64,000 nt of DNA from positions 532,273 through 596,272 of the forward strand of contig JALNQF010000006.1 of the NCBI GenBank assembly GCA_028456385.1, read 5' to 3'. Below, in pieces: positions 35,767 to 47,769 of the stretch. A model generated the notes under the pieces. The model was not told the DNA's origin. It saw only the letters and a list, made by a program, of their open reading frames with translations, and searched no databases. Origin of the DNA: Ophiosphaerella korrae (lineage: Eukaryota; Ascomycota; Dothideomycetes; Pleosporales; Phaeosphaeriaceae). A program made the translations under genes and the position numbers. The number at the start of each line of letters is the position of its first letter. Position 1 is the stretch's first letter.

Positions 35767-37352
35767 GTTTTGAAGCACCAAAATCCACCACACTCATTTT
35801 CCGTGTTATCCCCTTCTGCACCTGACTGTAGCTTGTTCTCGCTCTCTAACTAGTTATTTGTATCTAAATATATGGTCCTTGTCTTTACAGAAATGAACTC
35901 TTTTTTCGTAGCCCACTTTTAGATGGAGCTTGCTGTTTGAACAAATTTGCACCTTGTAAGTCTCTCCTTTCCTGAACATAGTCTGTCAAAGATGGGATTG
36001 AATTCTAAGTCATTCTGCGAAAAGTAAATGCCTTTGTAATTTTGCCATCAAGGAATACTTTGCCACCACCCCATTGGAGTTTTGGTCGGTTAGCGGTCTT
36101 GCCTTTACACGATATGGAAATGTTGAGCTTGCTCTCCCTCGGCTTGGATGATGCCACCGAGCTGTAGAGTAAATCATCCCGTGCTTTGGAAAAAAGGAAG
36201 GTTGTTGTTTTTCTAGTAACGAGAGAAGACGTCGGATTACAAAGACGACGAGGAAGGCGCCACAACACCCTTAGGTATTGCGTTATATTGTGGTTGTGAT
36301 AGAGCTCTTTCTGCGCATTCGATTGCTTCCTACTCGGTTTCAGCCGCGTTTTCTCCGCAGCTATGCCCGTTCAGCTGACTTGGCTAACAGCCAAAGCGGC
36401 ACAAACGTCACTCCATGAGGAACCAGCTGTTCCCAGAGACCTGCCGTTTCCCTTTAACCACTATCTAAATATGTCTGCCAACCCGTCTAGATAATGGTTC
36501 TACTAATAGTGTAACGTCTTTCTCTTCGTGATGGGACACCCCCAAAATGGGACAAGCGAGAGGTACTTCCAACGTAAGCGGCCATAGTTCTGGAAGTAGG
36601 TTAGACATCCCGAAAATTTTGTATGATATATGTTCCTAAGCATCCCTTGATCAACTTCGCTAGCTCAATTACAGATTTGATAATGTTGTTATGCTCTTGC
36701 TAGGTTTACAAGATCGACGCTTTTGATTCAGCGTAAACGAGCCCTCGAGCAGCAGTGCTGTGTACGAGCTTTAGTCGACCTAAAACACCCGTAGATGCTT
36801 ACTCTGGATCCCTCTCAGCCTTACTTCCCCTCGCCTAATTGATTTAACGCTAGGCGGCTATCGGAGCGAGTTGTTCAGGCGATCATGTTACATCCACTAC
36901 CTAGAACCTCAACATCGTGTTTGGAGCTTGGACCATGGCTGGAACATGTGGCTGATGACAGTGGCTAGCACAGCGCCGCTTGGTACGTTCAAAGCGATTG
37001 CGTTATCATGAAGTGAGGGGCAATTACAACGCCGTAGGATCCATCAGCATTCCCTTGTCCCCTCTCCTCCGTCATTAGCACGTACCGCTATTCAAACCAG
37101 CCCTACCATACGCAAGACACAAACAATCGAAGCAAGGCCTGAAGAAATATGTAAGATTACAACAAGAAGGCGCGAAACGCTCAAAAATACGCGAAGTTTA
37201 CCTTCGTGTAGCAAAATAAGCACAGATCAATATTCTAGAAGTATAAGTACCCCTACCTTTTTTTTTTTTTTTTTAGCACAGAGGGGTTTTCGAAACGTGG
37301 ACGGACATTACTGAATTGAGTTCTTGATACTCTTATTTACGAATCAACTCTT
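35767..37352. other. Intergenic interval with a poly-T tract
   Basis: No gene seen. A T homopolymer of about 17 bases ends near 37274. Probably the 3' flanks of the two convergent genes. Confidence 0.45.
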
Positions 37353-40300
37353 CTATAAATCGTGGCATTTACGTCTAAGAGGCCGAGGAGGGAGCTCCCT
37401 CTCCATTCTTCGATTGTCGATACATCCAAATGGTGCATCCAAACATTGTGCTTCTACAAGAGATTTTACTCGCACAGGCATCCCGCTGATCAGCTTTGAC
37501 TCGCTCGTCACTCCTGTGATTGATATGGCTATTCTCTCCTCCATATTGCCGACAATAAAACTTACGAGACATCGAAATACAGGGTCTCCTTCAGGCTGAG
37601 ATTGAGAGCATCGAACAGTCTGGCTTCCGATGATGAAGAATGCGTGTGTTTCGAGAAGCCATTGATATATGTTACGATGAGAAGAGCTCTCAACAGCGAG
37701 TCGACAAAATATGGTACCGAAGCACTGATAAGAGCCCCCTTCGAGGTGGCTGACCACGTCAATCTCAAAGTAGAATGACGATGCTACCGTGGTATCTCTT
37801 ATTCTCTGTAATTGCTGATTCTCGTCTGATTTCACAAAAGATGAAGCTTCTTCCTTCAAAGCATCGATGGCTTCAGTGTCATCGAGAGCTAGTGCATCTC
37901 CTGGTAGTAGTACATTCAATTGATGGTACCGCGCCCGAATCTCAGATGGTAAGCATTGAATGAATGTGCGCCATTGTTCTTCGCCATCCAACTGACGCAT
38001 AAAACTACCAACGAGGCGTCGTATGAAACGGTCTCGTTTTGGAGTATGGAGTCCAACCTCGTGCTTCGACGACGTCGCAAAGCCGGTGCCAAGAGAGATC
38101 ATATGGTCGATGCGACAGCTGTCTGTTTCGTAGATTCGACATCTATCAGGCCATAGTATGGCGCACTCCCAGCTTGCAAGCAGTGCGGGATTATTATGTT
38201 GAAGCCCTCCATCCTGGAATGTATCAAGGTGATCCACATCCTTGGATTTAAAGAAGAAGGGTGCTGCCGATGTGCAAGCCGCGCTGTATACGTCAGGCAT
38301 CAGAAAGACGAGAATATATATCATACATACGTGTCACTAATGGTCATATCGTGGTGATAACGAGCGGCACGAATATGTGAATAGTCTTACTCTGAGTCAA
38401 CTTTAATCATGAAAGTTCTTGGTTACATGAACTTACTGCTATCATCCGATCGCGGGCCACCATTATAATTGGCTATGACACATGGCACATTTGCTCTAAC
38501 ACTTGTCGCAGTGACAGCAACTTTGGTATCGTTTTGGAGAGGATTGAACATTTTCGCGAATGAATTAGACTGGAAGGCTCTCTCTATAGGCGATAGATTG
38601 TATCGATGATCATTAAGCCATGCGTGGAAGATTTGCTGCACCTTTTGTGAGAAAGAGACCTTTTCCTTTTGCTCTTTGCTTAGGAACATCGTCGCAGCTA
38701 ATTGCTCGAACCGCTCGAGACAACTTGGCAAATCCCACTGCATTAAAAAAAATTCCGACCGTTATCAGGCCACCTGTTCACTCAGTACGTACTTCATTCA
38801 TTCATGGATCTGTGACGTACGTACCTGCAGATGTACCGCAAACATAATCGAAGAACTCGTGAATGGGGCTGCCAAATCTTTGTAGCCCCAATAGCATATG
38901 ATTAAGAATAATGAGGGGAACGACGCCTTTCACGCCACCTCCATCAATGCAAAGCGCACGAATGCCCGCTGTTGGGGGAATAAGGCGAAAAGTTCTTTGC
39001 GTGCTAGGTTGAAGGTAGCCACACAGAGGACAGTTTAAAATGGCGAAACTGTGCTTTTGAGCCTTTGAGGGAGTACCTTGACGTCGTATGCATACATTGC
39101 AGACTGCATGTCCGCACTGTAACACTTTCTCAGGCATGAACATGAAACAACACAAACAAGTCTTAAATGTTTTTAAACTTGCCATATGTGGCCAAAGTAT
39201 TGAAAGACAATTGATGTGTTGAGTCAGCGCATTTTCCATGTCCGGCTCGAATTCAAGATTGCGGAATATCTTCTCCATCTCTTCTTCCAAACATCTGATA
39301 AACTTCAATTGTGTCTCAACGTCCGTTGTGTAGGCGGATATCGATCTCTTAGCCGGACTCTTGAAAAATTCATCAAATATAAGCAGAGAAGCAAACTCTG
39401 TTGCAGTCAGTGTCTACTAAGCTCAAATCGGGACAGCAGCATACTGTGAGAATCGTATGGGTAGCTTGCGAGGCAGTACGCGGATGCCAACAGCGGTATG
39501 ACAACTCGCCAAAGCCAAGTCGCATCTGGAATCAACCCTAGCACTTCATTCAAGTGGAATTCGAGTTGCGTGTTGTCAAATTGCATTGGCCTTGATTCAC
39601 AAAGAAAGTTAAAATACCCTTTGTTAGCGTAGAAGATGTGCATCATTCGATCTGCCAAGACCTCGGTGTGTCTCATATTAAAAAGATAGCGATTCATCTT
39701 ACGACTCCAGAAGGACTCTTGGGAAAGATCTGCTATACGTTGGTTGAGCTGCGCAATTCGTTTGTGGTGCGGTTGAGCTTTCTGTAGTCCGATAACATGC
39801 ATGCTACGAAACTTGTGGATCAAACTTTGCTCTGCAGAATTAGTAGAGAGGTTAGGATCAAGAGCAGTCGTTTCTTTGATAATTCGAGCCCGCAAATCAT
39901 ATTGCGCGCCTATTGTGTCGAAAAGCTTAGGCCGCGTATCTGTTACGACTAGCACGCTCGGAAGTACTGTGCACGGAAGGTTGTGGGCACTTGGTAAAAT
40001 GGCCTGACGTGCCAAAAGACCTGCAACGCCCTTCATGCCATTGAAGTCGGCTGCAAAATAGCATACCACATTCGATAATGGCGTTAGCACATGAGTGATA
40101 AGGTGATCCTGTAATTGGGCCTCCGCTGTAGTGTTCCCATCGAGATGCAACCATTCAACAGGTCGTCGTACACATCTTTCAGTGCCAGATTGGAACCCAA
40201 CACTTGACTGCAAAGAAACTTCGCAGTCTAGAAATACGCCAAGTGGTCTGCCGGGCTTACAAGCTCTACTTGCTAGTCGTATTTGACCGTGGTGTTCGAA

Positions 40301-40492
40301 TGCTTTAGCATAGCCTAACAATCTTGAAAGATAAATCGCCTTGCTAGAGCTACCGATCAAAGTGATTATGGAAGGCGACGTATCCTTAGGTCAAAGGTTG
40401 ATTGATTTGAATGCTGGAGGATGAGACCAGAAAGTAAATTTTTGATCGGCACAGGTAGTGCTCAGCCACGGACGGGGAGCCATTGGTTGCAT
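37353..40492 (-). pseudogene. RING-finger patatin-like phospholipase gene (one TGA, one T8 slip)
   Basis: Five exons: 40492..39445, 39397..38825, 38773..38437, 38385..38331, 38283..37353. Introns are 47-51 nt (donors GTATGC, GTACGT, GTAAGT, GTATGT) and total 980 aa if one T is discounted in the T8 run at about 38750. Residues 1-350 are a fungal N-terminal region (LIGSSSKA). Residues of about 430-475 form a RING-type finger (CLCC, CGHAVCNVC, CPLC). The patatin domain follows: oxyanion DGGGVKG (about 501), nucleophile GTSAG (about 537-541) and catalytic DGG in FQDGGLQHNNP. Patatins are Ser-Asp lipid acyl hydrolases; fungal ones are frequent effector domains of NLRs. Damage: TGA at 40393..40391 (from CGA) near the N-terminus and the T8 frameshift just after the active-site Ser. 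Frame closure in the rest is exact. Confidence 0.8.
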
Positions 40493-41051
40493 TGTGTCTA
40501 AAGTGCTCTGGAACCCATGTTGGACATTAAATAATGCACATGGCTGACACTAAGTGTGACACTAGGCTGTATTGAGAATTTTATGTGCTTCTTTCTACCA
40601 GGAAATGGTTACTCAGAATGAAATTTCAATCCACTCCGAAACTTGAGTGTGTTGCATGCTAATCGGACGTCCAATCTCGGACAACATTCATGAATTGAAC
40701 GCTATTGAGCAAATCCGTAGATCTGTTTTTGTTAGTCGGATGTCAGAAACTGCTGATGTGGCGGGTAGAAATGCTAGTCGGCTAATTGAGCAGTACTGTC
40801 TGGCCGAATAATGCCCCTGCACAGGGCTTCTTCGAACATGACTGGCGTTAGCACAGAACGCGTCCAAAATCTATTATCTAGCTGTTTCGGTATTTAATCT
40901 TCGATTACTAGCTTGAGGAACGTATTCTAGGGTTACACATATATTTATTTTACGTAGAATACACTTTCGAGCTTCTAATACCTATCTTAGCAAACCCCCG
41001 TGTAAGCTTTGATGCTTTGCCTGTAACTACACTAATACTGCTATCTAGAGC
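40493..41051. other. Intergenic, patatin gene upstream region
   Basis: No gene seen. Mildly AT-rich toward 41000, possibly RIP-affected. Confidence 0.4.
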
Positions 41052-41405
41052 CTAAGCAGAGATGTTCAAAGGGGCTTGCCTTGAGCGCAGTTGCACTTCG
41101 CTATAGTGTCGGCGACATACGCGAGTAGTTGGATGATCCGTCTCAAGCACAATTCGGTATGCTGTACATGCTCTTTCGTACAGCGCTAGGGACGCTTCGT
41201 AGCGATGTTGACTTATGAGGAGGTAGGCCAGCTTATACACACTCGTCAGCGTTTCTGGGTGCTCGGGCCCAAGTGCCTCCACACTCTGCGCCAGCGTCTG
41301 TCTGTTCATCGCCTCCGCCTCTTCGTACTTGCCCACTACTTCGTGTCGCAAATGGTGGGTTAGTTCTATCGACAGACTATGGGATGCTGCTGTTCCGAAG
41401 ATCAA
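41052..41405 (-). pseudogene. TPR (kinesin-light-chain-like) fragment of an NLR
   Basis: The frame ending at TAG/TAA 41052 contains GKYEEAEAMNRQTLAQSVEA, LGPEHPETLTSVYKLAYLL and a terminal half repeat RYEASLALYERACTAYR, the C-terminal pattern of fungal NB-ARC-TPR proteins. The 5' end fades into unrelated sequence near 41345. No nucleotide-binding domain precedes it. It differs from the TPR units of the neighbouring HET gene, so it is a fragment of another family member and not its continuation. Confidence 0.55.
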
Positions 41406-41898
41406 TTATCTAGACAAGCAGTCCCTTTGCCAAATGCTCCGAGGCATTCGATACAGAAGGCATTTGTCCAGAATAAGGACAGATTGGGGCGCACGTCGTG
41501 CTCCATGTTGTGGTCAATGGAGAGGCTGTGATGAGGTATCGCACGTCAAGCAGAGTACGAAACCTCTGTCATCACAGTTATTAGGGCAGGTTTCAGCTAC
41601 ATGTAGTCGTTGATGCGTGGCTTGTTTGGTCAAACTTCTAGTAATTAGCTAAATCAAGTTTACCTAGCGAACGTGCATGAAGTCTTGACCGTGCACGTAG
41701 AACACAACAGTCTGTCTTTGCGCTACCGACGTTTTAGATCACTGTCTTAAAGCTTGACCAACGTGATCTACTTCGCCTTTCCTACGGTGAGGGAAGACTT
41801 GGCAAGATAGCATCACTCTCACTCTCTAAAGAATACTACCAAGGCTGCACAAGTAATACCAGCTGCTTTATATCGTATCCACTCAAATTACTTAGATT
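41406..41898. other. Spacer between TPR fragment and HET/NB-ARC/TPR gene
   Basis: Nothing recognised. Confidence 0.4.
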
Positions 41899-44868
41899 TT
41901 AACATCTCATCTCTTCCCTAGCAGTCATATACAAAAGCCAGCCCTCAGATGCTTGCCGATCACGATGATTTTCGGCCAGTTTAGCGCTGCGAATATTGAC
42001 TACATGCGTTAGTAGCGCTATTGCCTGCTCAGTCCGTCCATCAGACCAGTAAGAAATACCAAGCGCATGCTGCGAAGCCAGTCGATATGGGTGCTCTTCC
42101 TTCAGCACCTGTGCTCGCACTCTAACGACATGTTCTAGCAGCTTGATTGCCTCCTTGACCTGCCCGTTTGCTTGGTATACAATTGCGAGATCGTGTTGCG
42201 ACGCTAGTTGAGAAGGGTGCTCTTCCTTCAGCACCCGTGCTCGCACTCTAACGACATGTTCTAGCAGCTTGACTGCCTCCTTGACCTGCCCGTCCGCTAG
42301 GTATGTAGATGCAAGCACGTGTTGCGATGCCAGTCGCGAAGGGTGCTCTTCCTTCAACACTTGTGCTTGCACTCCGGTAACATGCTTCACTAACTTGATT
42401 GCTTCCTTGACCTGCCCGTTTGCTCGATATGCTCTTGCGAGATCGTGCTGGGATGCTAGTCGATATAGATGCTCTTCCTTCAGCACCTTCGCTTCTACTG
42501 CGACGACATGCTCTAGCAACTTAACTGCCTCCTTAACCTGCCCGTTTTCTTGGTATATATATGCAAGTACCTGTTGTGAAGCCAGCCGGTCAGGGTGCTC
42601 TTCTTTCAGCACCTTCACTTGCACTGCGACGACATGCTCTAGTAGCTCAATTGCCTCCTTAACTTGCCCGTTTGCCTGGTACGCAATTGCGAGCGTGTAC
42701 TGCGACGCCAGCCGATTAGGGTGCTCAATATCTAGCACTAGTCTTAATTAGTAGCACTCTTCAAACAATCGGACTGCTTCTGCAACTCTGCCATCGTATA
42801 GTAGGCATTGCCCTACCCGCAAGCTTAATCGAGCTCTGTTGTCAAGACTGCACGTTTGCCTCGTCGTTAGCAGTCGTACTGCATGTGGCATATACCCTCT
42901 CCATATGGTCTGACTATCAAAGTCGGCTGTCGGGAGGGCCTCAGCAACATGCTTCATCACTCGTTCGGCTACGTTAGCAGTATCGTCATGCTTCCTTATC
43001 CAGATCCTGGTCGCGAGGTGCACAAGTCGATGTAGATTGTACCACTCTTCGTCTCCCTCTCCTTCATATCTACTTTCCTCGCTTCGCGACACGAACGAGT
43101 ACCCACAAAGCGTGCCGATAGCTTCTTCCATACGCTCCTCTGGCTGCGCTTTTGGTAGCAACGATCGCGGTATTGCCTTCCACTCGATGCACGACATGAA
43201 CGCCAGCAGCTCCGCTGCAGCGGGGCTGCGCTCGCGGATCCGCCCAAACGACACTACCCACGTTGTCGCTACCGCGTTGGCCGACCCCTTGTACCGCGTG
43301 TCGTCGCGGAACTCTCTGCTCATGAGACTGACAGTCTCCTGTTCCGTGCTCCGAAGCAGCCGCAAGTACTTTGTGATGGGCATGCTGTTTATGTTTAGGT
43401 ACGCCGCCGCCTGCGAGATTGCTAGCGGCAAGCACGCTAGCTCGTCGAGCAGCTCACCTGCGGCGCCATCGTCTTGCACCGCTTTTTGAATCAGCGACTT
43501 CATGAGAAAACTAGTCGCGTCTGGCCGGCTCATTGCCCCGAGCTCCAGCACGTCGTTGCCGGTGAGCGATACGGCCACCTCTAGCGTGCGTGTCGTGTAC
43601 AGCGTCACGCCTTCCTCGCTCTGTGGCAGGTAGTCGACGATTCCCTTGGCCTCCCCGCTCCCGAACACAACGTTTGGGTCATCGGCATTGTCCACTACCA
43701 ACAGCCACTTGCCTGCTCGGTCTGTGCTAAGCCATTGCTGCACCAACTCTTTTGCGTCTTCCTCTTCGCCTACTGCCTGTGGTATGCGCAGCGTCTTTGC
43801 TACGCCTGCACATGCCTGCTCGAAGCTCTCCATGCTCAGCGCGGGCAGCCAGAAGACCAAGTAGTCTTGCCACATCTCCTTAACAGTATGTGCAAACTGC
43901 AGGGCGACCTGTGTCTTGCCTGTCCCTCCAAGCCCGACAATAGACATCTTCCGGCAGTCGCGGCCTATCACCAGCTTCTGCCCTAGCTCGCGGATCTCGT
44001 CTCTGCGTCCAACGAAGCGTCCATTTTTAGGAAAGGGTAACGCCGAGCCAACTTCTTATTATTAGTCTAATTAGCTTGACTAGGACTAAGACATACCAGG
44101 CTGGCCATATATATCTTCAACTCTGTGTCCTTTCTGACGCTTCTGTATTTCTTCTTCGAGCCGCGCAGTTGCATATTCTTCTCCTTCTCCGTAAATAAAC
44201 GGCAAAAACACTCCAAATATCCCTAGTAAGCAATATACCCGGTCTTCCTTGAGAGTTGTTGTGCGCGACGCTGCCCACCGTCTCCGCTCGGCTACACTAA
44301 ACTCGGCGAGTGCTTGTCCTCGCAAGGCTTGAATAGGAATACTGGTAATCTTATAAATCTCTTGCTCTAACGATAGTCTAGTCCCTAGTCGCTTGCCTTC
44401 CGCCGAGAAGAACTCAACGCACGGTGGCGCCAACAGCTCTTGCAGCGTCCAGCCTCGTGTGAACCACCGGCTCTGTCGAAACGCTTCCACCCAGGCAATC
44501 GGGAAGGCTTGGGCGCTAGAGACCTCTGGTGCGGACACATCGGATAGGAATACATAGCACTTTAACGCGCGCTGATACCAACGAAACATAGAGTTAATAG
44601 CTGTATTCAGCTCGTTGCAAGCGTACTTGTCGATGCAGCAGGTATCGACCCAGAAGTACTGGAGGCCATCTGCTGCCGCTTGTTCACCGCAAAAGCGGAG
44701 TTTGGCATAGCCTAACTTGTTCTTGCCTGCACCAGCCACAAGTTCATCATATGTAACTTCTTGTCCTTCTGTCCAGGTATGCGAGAGGATAGCGTACGGT
44801 GGAGCGTGTTCATCGTCGAAAGAGGTTAGCTCGAAGACGTCGTCCTGCAAGCGCTGCAGAAGTCGCAT
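41899..44868 (-). pseudogene. HET-NB-ARC-TPR NOD-like receptor with TAA at the NOD/TPR junction
   Basis: Exons 44868..44097 and 44054..41899 (intron 42 nt, GTATGT donor) give 976 codons. Residues 1-257 are a HET domain: ILSHTW, RFCGEQAAADGLQYFWVDTC with the CCID motif, RWYQRALKCYVFLSDV, WFTRGWTLQELLAP, and YCLLGIFGVFLPFIYGEG. Residues of about 275-560 are NB-ARC: P-loop GLGGTGKT (299-306), WLLVVDNADD Walker B, LACLPLAISQAAAYL. From about 640 come TPRs: six near-identical 42-aa units (LASQHDLAxxYxANGQVKEA) plus a partial one. TAA at 42750..42748 (from CAA) stops translation at residue 692, just before the units, whose frame stays open. Fungal STAND receptors of this design drive heterokaryon-incompatibility-type cell death: HET signals, NB-ARC switches, TPRs sense. 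The product would be a sensor-less HET-NB-ARC. Confidence 0.88.
41905..42738 (-). repeat. 126-bp tandem repeat encoding TPR units
   Basis: Six consecutive 42-codon units of the form HPxRLASQ..LA..Y.ANGQVKEA.KLLEHVV.V...VLKEE plus a decayed seventh. Units are highly similar at DNA level, as in fungal NLRs whose sensor repeats expand and shuffle quickly. Unlike the ankyrin array they carry almost no RIP stops. Confidence 0.9.
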
Positions 44869-45574
44869 TGTAGAACATGTTTCGCTCAAGTAAGAAGCGA
44901 GGGCCGAGGATTGCAGTGCAGACTCGCTGTCAGAGAAGGAAGAGAGGTGCAGAGCAGCGCGTGTCTCTCAACATGTCGAGCAGGCTAAGCGCTTGCATGA
45001 GTGGGTTAGCGTCAAGACGTAGCTTGAAAGTAGCGATATCACGAGCTAGGTATGGCACATGTACCTCTACCCACCCATTATCTACGCATTTCGAAACATG
45101 CACAAGGTCAGGGCATGAGCGGGTCGACCGCCCTCCCTGCTGTTGGTGGCGATATTCGATATTTAATACATACGTGACAGTCAAACATAACATGTAAGCA
45201 TGCTGATGCAAGCGGATGGCGCCGCATATGCACTAGCTCAACGGTGGAGCTGCTCGGTGAGCTTTTTTACAGCAGTATTTGAAGCGAGCTAAGTCATACC
45301 CGTCTCTTGTTGTAGACAATCAGTCGCTATTCTATATTTCCCTATGCTGGCTTATCGGGATGCAGCACCGAAGCATTGTGAGGCGGGCAGCTGACCTTAT
45401 CGATAATGCACGGCACAGCACGAAGCAAATCGCGTGCGCAGGGTTTCAGCCTTGCTGCAGCCGCACCTGACCTTTCCTTTCAGTTCGTCCGCTCCTCAGC
45501 CTTTTGTCGTTGACTGTGTATTGTACCCTATAACATGTTCCCTTGCGTCTCCGCAAACTTCGCCCACCTTCTGC
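44869..45574. promoter_or_regulatory. Shared upstream region of the divergent NLR gene pair
   Basis: 706 bp separate the ATG of the leftward HET-NB-ARC-TPR gene from that of the rightward HeLo-like-NACHT-ankyrin gene, with no other gene between. It must hold both promoters. No specific transcription-factor site is claimed. Confidence 0.6.
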
Positions 45575-47769
45575 ATGGACCCACTCAGTGCCACAGCAAG
45601 CATCATTGCTATCCTCCAGTTTTCGAGTAAGGTTCTCGGGTACCTAAACGATGTTAAAGATGCCTCGAAAGACCGCGCAAAGTGCGCAGTTGAGGCAGCC
45701 CACCTCCACAGCCTTCTCACCGCCCTCAGGTTCCGTCTAGAGGAGGGAGACCCTAATACTCCGTGGTACACTGCAGTCCGGGCCCTTGCAACTGAGAATG
45801 GCCCGCTCGATCAGTTCAAGCAAGCGCTAGAGCAGCTGCAGAGTAAGATAACCGACGGTGGCAAAATAGGGAACGCATTTATGTGGAAGTTTAAGAAAGA
45901 GGAGGTTGCCAGCATATTAGGCCGGATAGAACGCCTAAAGACATTAGTGGAGGTCGCATTGCAGATGGATCACTTGTCAGTCCCCATACTAAGAGTCGAC
46001 TATATTGTAATGAGGCTGCTAAAGTATCAAGTAAACTATCTCAAGCGATCAAAGAGTGCGGAGATGTAACCCGCAGTAACACGGAAGCTATAAAGGATGA
46101 CACTGGCTTTATGCGGCACGAAGCCAACCTTGCACAACATAGCAAGCTCATGGCATGGATATCGCCTACCAATTTTCCCGCACAGCAGTCCGATTTAATA
46201 GGCCGCAGACAGCACGGGACCGGCCAGTGGTTTCTCGATGCCACTGAGGTCGGGCAGTGGCTTCGACAGCCGCAAGGGACGCTCTTCTGTCCTGGCATTC
46301 CTGGGGCCGGCAAGACTATGATAGCAGCCATCGCAGTTGATCACTTATTAAAGACGACACAGAGCGGCTCGGTTGGAGTCGCTTACGTATTCTGCAACTA
46401 CAAGGCTCAGGAGGAGCAGGATACTACTAATCTGCTTGCCGCTATTCTCAAGCAGCTAGTGCAGGCTCGACCGTCGCTTATGGAGCCTGTAGAACAGTTG
46501 CACATGCAGCATGCCAAGCGAGGGACGAGACCGTCCATTGACGAGATCTTTGCAGCTCTACAATCTGTGCTTGCAAAGTTCTCTGCCGTACATGTCGTAG
46601 TTGATGCTCTAGATGAGTGTCGAGACAGCGATGGCACTCGCCGTCTCTTTCTAGCCAAACTTGGAGACTTACAAGCCAAGACAGACTTACGCCTAATGAT
46701 CACATCGCGCTTTATCCCGGGTGTTGTCGACGAGTTCAAAACAGCGCTAAGACTAGAGGTGCAGGCGAGCGACGAGGACGTGAAACAGTTTGTAGCTGGC
46801 CAGATTTACCGGCTGCCGAAATGCATTCAGCGTGACACTGTGCTGCAAGAAATGATGCAAGACAAAATAGTAGAGGCGGTAGACGGCATGTAAGCCTTTC
46901 CGTCGGCTTGTTAAGTAACGATAGGCTTACCAATTCTTAGGTTCCTTCTCGCTCGCCTGCACACAGATTCGCTCTTAGATAAGAGAACTCTGAAAGAGGT
47001 CAAGTCGACTTTAGCTAAGCTATCTAAAGGCTCCGCGGCGCTCGACAAAGCATACGGAGAGGCTCTCCAAAGAATAGAAGGCCAGCTAAGTGGGGATTTA
47101 GAGCGGGCAAAGAAGCTCCTGTCCTGGGTCACGTACGCGAAAAGGCCGCTCACCACAGCTGAGGTATGCTGTGCTATAGCAGTGGAACCAGAAGAAGCAG
47201 AGCTTGACCCGGAAAATGTGCCCGATATTGAAGACTTGGTATCTATATGCGCGGGCCTTGTCGTCGTCGACGCAGAAAGCACTGTGATCCGTCTTGTACA
47301 CTATACTACCCAGGAATATTTCGAGCGCGTTAGGGAACAGTGGAACCCTAGTGCTCAGCTAAACATCGCGTCAACATGTCTTACCTATCTATGCTTTGAT
47401 ACTTTCAAAACTGGTAGCTGTCCCTCTAACAAAGACTTTGAGGAGAGACTTCGACAAAACGAATTCCTAGACTATACTGCAAAGCACTGGAGTGAGCATG
47501 TAGTAGCCGTTGAAGATGAAGCGTGTGAGTTAGCTTGTTCATTCCTATTCCACAGTGGATTAGTTTCTTCTGCTGTGCAGGCTTCGTTAGCTCCAAGGTT
47601 TAGATACAACAACTACAGCCAATCATATCCTAAGGGAACAACAGGCTTGCTTATAGCAGCACAATTCAGGTTGTTCGTGGTATTAAAAAGGCTTCTGTCA
47701 AATCACGTTCGAGAGATAGCGATTGCGGTGAATAAGAAGAATAGCAATGGCCAGACGCCGTTATACCTT

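Noticed and set aside
42269..42751. Long plus-strand open frame opposite the TPR units
   Set aside because: It is the antisense of a strongly biased repetitive coding region and has repetitive Ser/Cys-rich composition.
43037..43489. Plus-strand open frame over the NB-ARC region
   Set aside because: Shadow of the minus-strand NB-ARC domain, which has unmistakable motifs.
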